From contig JABABQ010000067.1 of the NCBI GenBank assembly GCA_014238155.1, forward strand, positions 248,001 through 312,000: a stretch of DNA of 64,000 nucleotides, given 5' to 3'. Position 1 is the stretch's first letter. Each line of letters opens with the position of its first letter. Positions 61,056-64,000 of this stretch are shown one piece after another. The position numbers and the translations under genes were made by a program. Source of the stretch: Rhizobiaceae bacterium (GTDB lineage Bacteria; Pseudomonadota; Alphaproteobacteria; Rhizobiales; Rhizobiaceae). The notes under the pieces are model-generated. The model saw nothing but the letters and a program-made list of their open reading frames with translations, did not search any database and had not been told where the DNA came from.

Positions 61056-62675
61056 TTAAGCGAACCACCAGCGTTCCGACAATTTGTTTCCATCGTTCTG
61101 CCAGTTGGCAGCAACGTCTGGACCGTGGGTAACTTTCTTGCTGTGAGCCAGAATATAGTTTGCCCACATCGCAACAATTGCACCACCATCGTCATGGAGA
61201 AGCTGTTGTGCCTCAAAGTACTGCTTCTGACGCTCGGTCTCATTGGTCTCAGCGCGGGCCTGAACAATAACTTCGTTGAAGCGATCAGCAGCGGGCGTGT
61301 CACGCCATGCGGTGTCGTTCCAGTTATTGTCTTGGGTGTAGGCAGCAGAATACATCCAGTCCTGGGTTGGACGACCACCCCAGTAACACGCACACCAGCC
61401 TTTTTTATTCCAGACATTGGACCAGTAGCCATCGTTCGGCTCGCGAATAAGTTCGATTTCAATGCCTGCCTGTTTCGCAGAAGCTGCGATCAACTGACCG
61501 GCGTCAACCGCTCCCGCAAATGCCGCATCAGCGACTGACAGTTTAATCGGACCGGAATGTCCGGACTTCTTGTAAAGTTCAGCAGCCTTGTCCGGATTAA
61601 ATTCGCGCTGTGCGATCTGGTCGTTGTGGAACGGCATTGAGGCATTCACCGGGACGTCGTTTCCGGCAATACCGTGACCCAACAGAATTTTGTCAACCAG
61701 TTCCTGACGATTGATCGCCAGTTTCAACGCCATGCGCAGGTCAGCGTTGCCGAATGGCTCAACATCAAGACGCATGGGGAATGTGTAATGCTGCGTTCCG
61801 TTAGTCTCCAGAATATCAACTGTTGGAACCCGGCCCAGAAGCGCCACGGTTTTAGGGTCGATGGAGTCTGCAATATCAACATCGCCATTTAAAAGCGCGC
61901 TTTGACGAGCCGTCGGGTCTACCACTGACAATATATTTACAGCGTCAAAGTGACCGGCGTCAGCTTTCCAGTAGTTTGAATTGCGTTTGAATTCACCGCG
62001 GACACCAGCTTCGAAAGATGATGTCACATATGCGCCCGTGGAGTTATCCAGGGCGTTCACATCAACATTTCCTGTGCCATCAGAGGCCATAATCATGAAG
62101 TGATATGCACTCACAATATAAGGGAAGTCGGCATTGCCTTCTTTCAACTCGAAGATAACACGGTTATCGCCATCCTTCTTGATGTTTTCAACTGCAGATA
62201 CCAAGGCCTTCGCAGCCGATTTGGTGTCTTCCCCCCGATGGATATTGAACGTCGCTATTACATCGTCGGCAGTCATCGTTTTACCGTTATGGAACGTCAC
62301 ATCTTTACGCAGATTGAAGGCCCAGCTCTTGGCACCATCACCCGGCTCAAAACTTTCAGCCAGTTCGGGGCGCAATTTGCCGTCCTGGCCAACTTCCGTC
62401 AGGTGATTGCCCCGCGTATAGATCACAGCCTGAGTCATGCCGTTGTTAGAGGTCGACGGATCAATCGAGTCCGTGGTTCCACCATATCCTGTTGCATGGC
62501 GCAGCAAGCCGCCTTTGTTCGGTGTCGCAGCCAGAACGTCGCCTGCCATGGTCATTGCGGCCGGCAAGACTACACCAGCAGCAAGCATTGATGTGATAAA
62601 CTGGCGGCGGTTAATCCCGCCGCTCGCGAGCTTTTCACTTTGCTCGCGCACGAATTCCGTTTTCATGTCACGCAT
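61056..62675 (-). CDS. ABC transporter substrate-binding protein, peptide/family 5
   Basis: A periplasmic binding protein of 539 residues. The N-terminus has a twin-arginine signal (NRRQFITSMLAAGVVLPAAM) ending before AGDVLAATPNKGG. The mature protein shows family 5 features: AESFEPGDGAKSWAFNLRKDVTFHNGKTMTADDVIATFN and YTFPMRLDVEPFGNADLRMALKLAINRQELV. GGGAG lies 8 nt before the start ATG. It should deliver peptides or other solutes to the permeases encoded on the opposite strand at 62880. Confidence 0.93.
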   Translation of the reverse strand: MRDMKTEFVREQSEKLASGGINRRQFITSMLAAGVVLPAAMTMAGDVLAATPNKGGLLRHATGYGGTTDSIDPSTSNNGMTQAVIYTRGNHLTEVGQDGKLRPELAESFEPGDGAKSWAFNLRKDVTFHNGKTMTADDVIATFNIHRGEDTKSAAKALVSAVENIKKDGDNRVIFELKEGNADFPYIVSAYHFMIMASDGTGNVDVNALDNSTGAYVTSSFEAGVRGEFKRNSNYWKADAGHFDAVNILSVVDPTARQSALLNGDVDIADSIDPKTVALLGRVPTVDILETNGTQHYTFPMRLDVEPFGNADLRMALKLAINRQELVDKILLGHGIAGNDVPVNASMPFHNDQIAQREFNPDKAAELYKKSGHSGPIKLSVADAAFAGAVDAGQLIAASAKQAGIEIELIREPNDGYWSNVWNKKGWCACYWGGRPTQDWMYSAAYTQDNNWNDTAWRDTPAADRFNEVIVQARAETNETERQKQYFEAQQLLHDDGGAIVAMWANYILAHSKKVTHGPDVAANWQNDGNKLSERWWFA

Positions 62676-62879
62676 TTATTATCTCCCATTATTGTTTTAT
62701 TGGATTCCCAAGCTTTCACTGGTTTTCCGGAGTTAAACGAACCACACAGACGCGCCAAATGCAATTAAGCCGACGCAACTGAACTAAAAAATTGATGTAT
62801 GTAATCAACTTTTGTTGGTTTGGCGGTTTACAGCCGTAGCGTGGTTCGCCTAGCCTGATTTCAGGGATGGGTTGAGATA

Positions 62880-63887
62880 GTGCCCATATTGAAGGCAGGA
62901 GTTGGGAGGCTCTTTTTGCATCCGGTCTTATATACAGTACTGCAGCGTTTGGGATTGGGTTTGCTAACGCTGTTCTTTGTTTCGATAATTATCTTTTCTT
63001 CTATTGCGTTGTTGCCCGGAGATTTTGGCCAACAGGTTCTGGGTCAGGCGGCTTTGCCAGAGACGGTCGAAGCCTTTCGCCGTGAACTGGGTCTCGATAA
63101 ACCTGCTTGGTTGCGTTATATCGACTGGATCGCTGCTGTTCTCCAGGGTGATCTGGGTACGTCCTTTTCCGGTCGTGCCTCTTCGGGTTCCGATGCATCC
63201 CGCGGTGTTTGGGAACTGGTCGCTCCACGACTATCCAACACCTTGTTCCTGGCTGGATTCACTGCGCTGATCGCCGTTCCCCTGTCGCTGTTTCTCGGCA
63301 TTACCGCCGCGTTGAAGCGCAATTCAATATATGACCGTTCGGTCAATGCGGTCACACTAACCACGATTTCTTTTCCCGAGTTTTTCCTGGCCTATCTGCT
63401 GATCGTTGCACTGGCTGGCATTTTCCCGACCCTGTCCAACGTGACGCCGGACATGTCGTTTGGAGATCGGATTTTCAAGATTGCTCTTCCCGCGCTGACC
63501 ATGACACTGGTGATTGTGGCCCACATGATGCGCATGACACGCGCGGCGCTGATTAATCTGCTGGCCAGCCCTTATATTGAGATGGCCCAATTGAAAGGTG
63601 CTTCACGTGCCAAGGTGATTATTAAACATGCCCTGCCAAACGCCTGGGCGCCGATTGCAACCGTTATCGCTTTTAACCTTGCCTATCTAGTGGTCGGAGT
63701 TGTGGTTGTTGAGGTTGTTTTTGTTTACCCGGGCATTGGCCAGTTGATGGTCGATTCAGTGAGCTCGCGCGATATTCCGGTGGCCCAGGCCTGTGCTCTG
63801 ATCTTTGCGGCCACCTATATATTGCTGAACCTGATGGCTGACGTCATTGGTATTGTTACAAATCCGAGGTTGCTGCACCCAAGATGA
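62880..63887 (+). CDS. ABC transporter permease, DppB type
   Basis: A membrane protein of 335 residues with about six helices: QRLGLGLLTLFFVSIIIFSSIALLPGD, LDKPAWLRYIDWIAAVLQGDLGTSFSG, and the EAA-type loop EMAQLKGASRAKVIIKHALPNAWAPI. The start is GTG 62880. It is divergent from the binding-protein gene with about 200 nt between them, and the next permease gene overlaps its stop by 4 nt. Confidence 0.93.
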   Translation: MPILKAGVGRLFLHPVLYTVLQRLGLGLLTLFFVSIIIFSSIALLPGDFGQQVLGQAALPETVEAFRRELGLDKPAWLRYIDWIAAVLQGDLGTSFSGRASSGSDASRGVWELVAPRLSNTLFLAGFTALIAVPLSLFLGITAALKRNSIYDRSVNAVTLTTISFPEFFLAYLLIVALAGIFPTLSNVTPDMSFGDRIFKIALPALTMTLVIVAHMMRMTRAALINLLASPYIEMAQLKGASRAKVIIKHALPNAWAPIATVIAFNLAYLVVGVVVVEVVFVYPGIGQLMVDSVSSRDIPVAQACALIFAATYILLNLMADVIGIVTNPRLLHPR

Positions 63888-64000
63888 CCGAAGAACCTCA
63901 ATCATATTCCGCATCCGGTGAAGTTGGTCAGGTCCGCCAGCGCCGCTCTTATGGAGAACGCGTTTGGATCGCTTTGAAGAAGGCGCCAATTTCCGCCTGG
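63884..64000 (+). CDS. ABC transporter permease, DppC type, truncated by window end
   Basis: The first 39 codons (MTEEPQSYSASGEVGQVRQRRSYGERVWIALKKAPISAW) lie in the window. A polar N-terminus before the first membrane helix is typical of DppC/OppC. Its ATG overlaps the previous stop (ATGA), so it is the second permease of the same transporter. Confidence 0.75.
   Translation, partial: MTEEPQSYSASGEVGQVRQRRSYGERVWIALKKAPISAW

Noticed and set aside
62792-62808. TTGAT-N7-ATCAA upstream of the ABC permease gene
   Set aside because: The spacing of seven differs from the four required for an FNR/FixK box.

Overview
The window reads as chromosomal DNA of an alphaproteobacterium, most likely of the Hyphomicrobiales (Rhizobiales) or a close relative. 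Supporting signs are a tkt-gap-pgk-aldolase cluster, a small coiled-coil gene with zapA, 6S RNA and 5-formyl-THF cyclo-ligase in that order, the CtrA inhibitor sciP, a complete ccoNOQPGHIS set with an FNR-type regulator, Lrp-controlled putA, and a malonate matAB pair. TRAP transport and malonate and aromatic-type catabolism suggest a free-living heterotroph, possibly marine. No rRNA, tRNA, CRISPR array or intact transposase gene was recognised.

Layout. 1-5.3 kb: central carbon genes on the minus strand (tkt, gap, pgk, class I aldolase cut by the window edge), with a striking tandem palindrome upstream of gap. 5.7-8.2 kb: DUF4164-like gene, zapA, 6S RNA, 5-formyl-THF cyclo-ligase and a YmdB-like phosphodiesterase. 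8.2-10.7 kb: HupE/UreJ-like membrane protein, DUF4198-like periplasmic protein and a PqiA-like protein. 10.7-11.6 kb: a stand-alone Fis-type HTH protein and sciP. 11.7-15.5 kb: a large secreted haem peroxidase with RTX repeats and an alpha/beta hydrolase-OsmC fusion. 15.5-19.7 kb: a tightly coupled six-gene operon joining a Rieske-glutamate-synthase-like protein, a Rieske protein with a ferric-reductase-like membrane domain, a Cys/His-motif membrane protein and three small membrane proteins. I know no described function for it, and it is my main candidate for an undescribed system. 19.8-28 kb: efp, rlmB-like methyltransferase, Lrp regulator with putA, a phosphodiesterase, and a small-molecule kinase divergent from a D-lyxose-isomerase-like gene.

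28-37.4 kb: the cbb3 oxidase structural and assembly genes (ccoN to ccoS), a perfect FNR/FixK box, a hemerythrin-like protein sharing that box, and fnrL. Together they form a microaerobic respiration module. 37.6-43.2 kb: a DUF427 protein, a DUF427-class III cyclase fusion, a two-component pair and a YHYH-domain secreted protein. 43.3-46.5 kb: malonate use (matB, matA and a YciI-like protein). 46.7-56.1 kb: a catabolic island with a RutE-like reductase, an OsmC protein, a TRAP transporter, a hydroxyquinol-type intradiol dioxygenase, a GntR regulator, an exported metallo-beta-lactamase-fold hydrolase, a fumarylacetoacetate-hydrolase-family enzyme and an exported amidohydrolase. 56.4-64 kb: an ArsR/AHSA1/DUF899 operon, a CocE-like hydrolase, a DMT transporter and the start of a peptide-type ABC transporter.

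Two short non-coding elements with terminal inverted repeats (52740-53022 and 56098-56370) look like MITEs. One has IS5-like CTAG flanks and the other IS630-like TA flanks. A lone end of the second type lies at 41937, where it forms the stop codon of a response regulator gene. All functional statements rest on reading motifs by eye; no database search was run.
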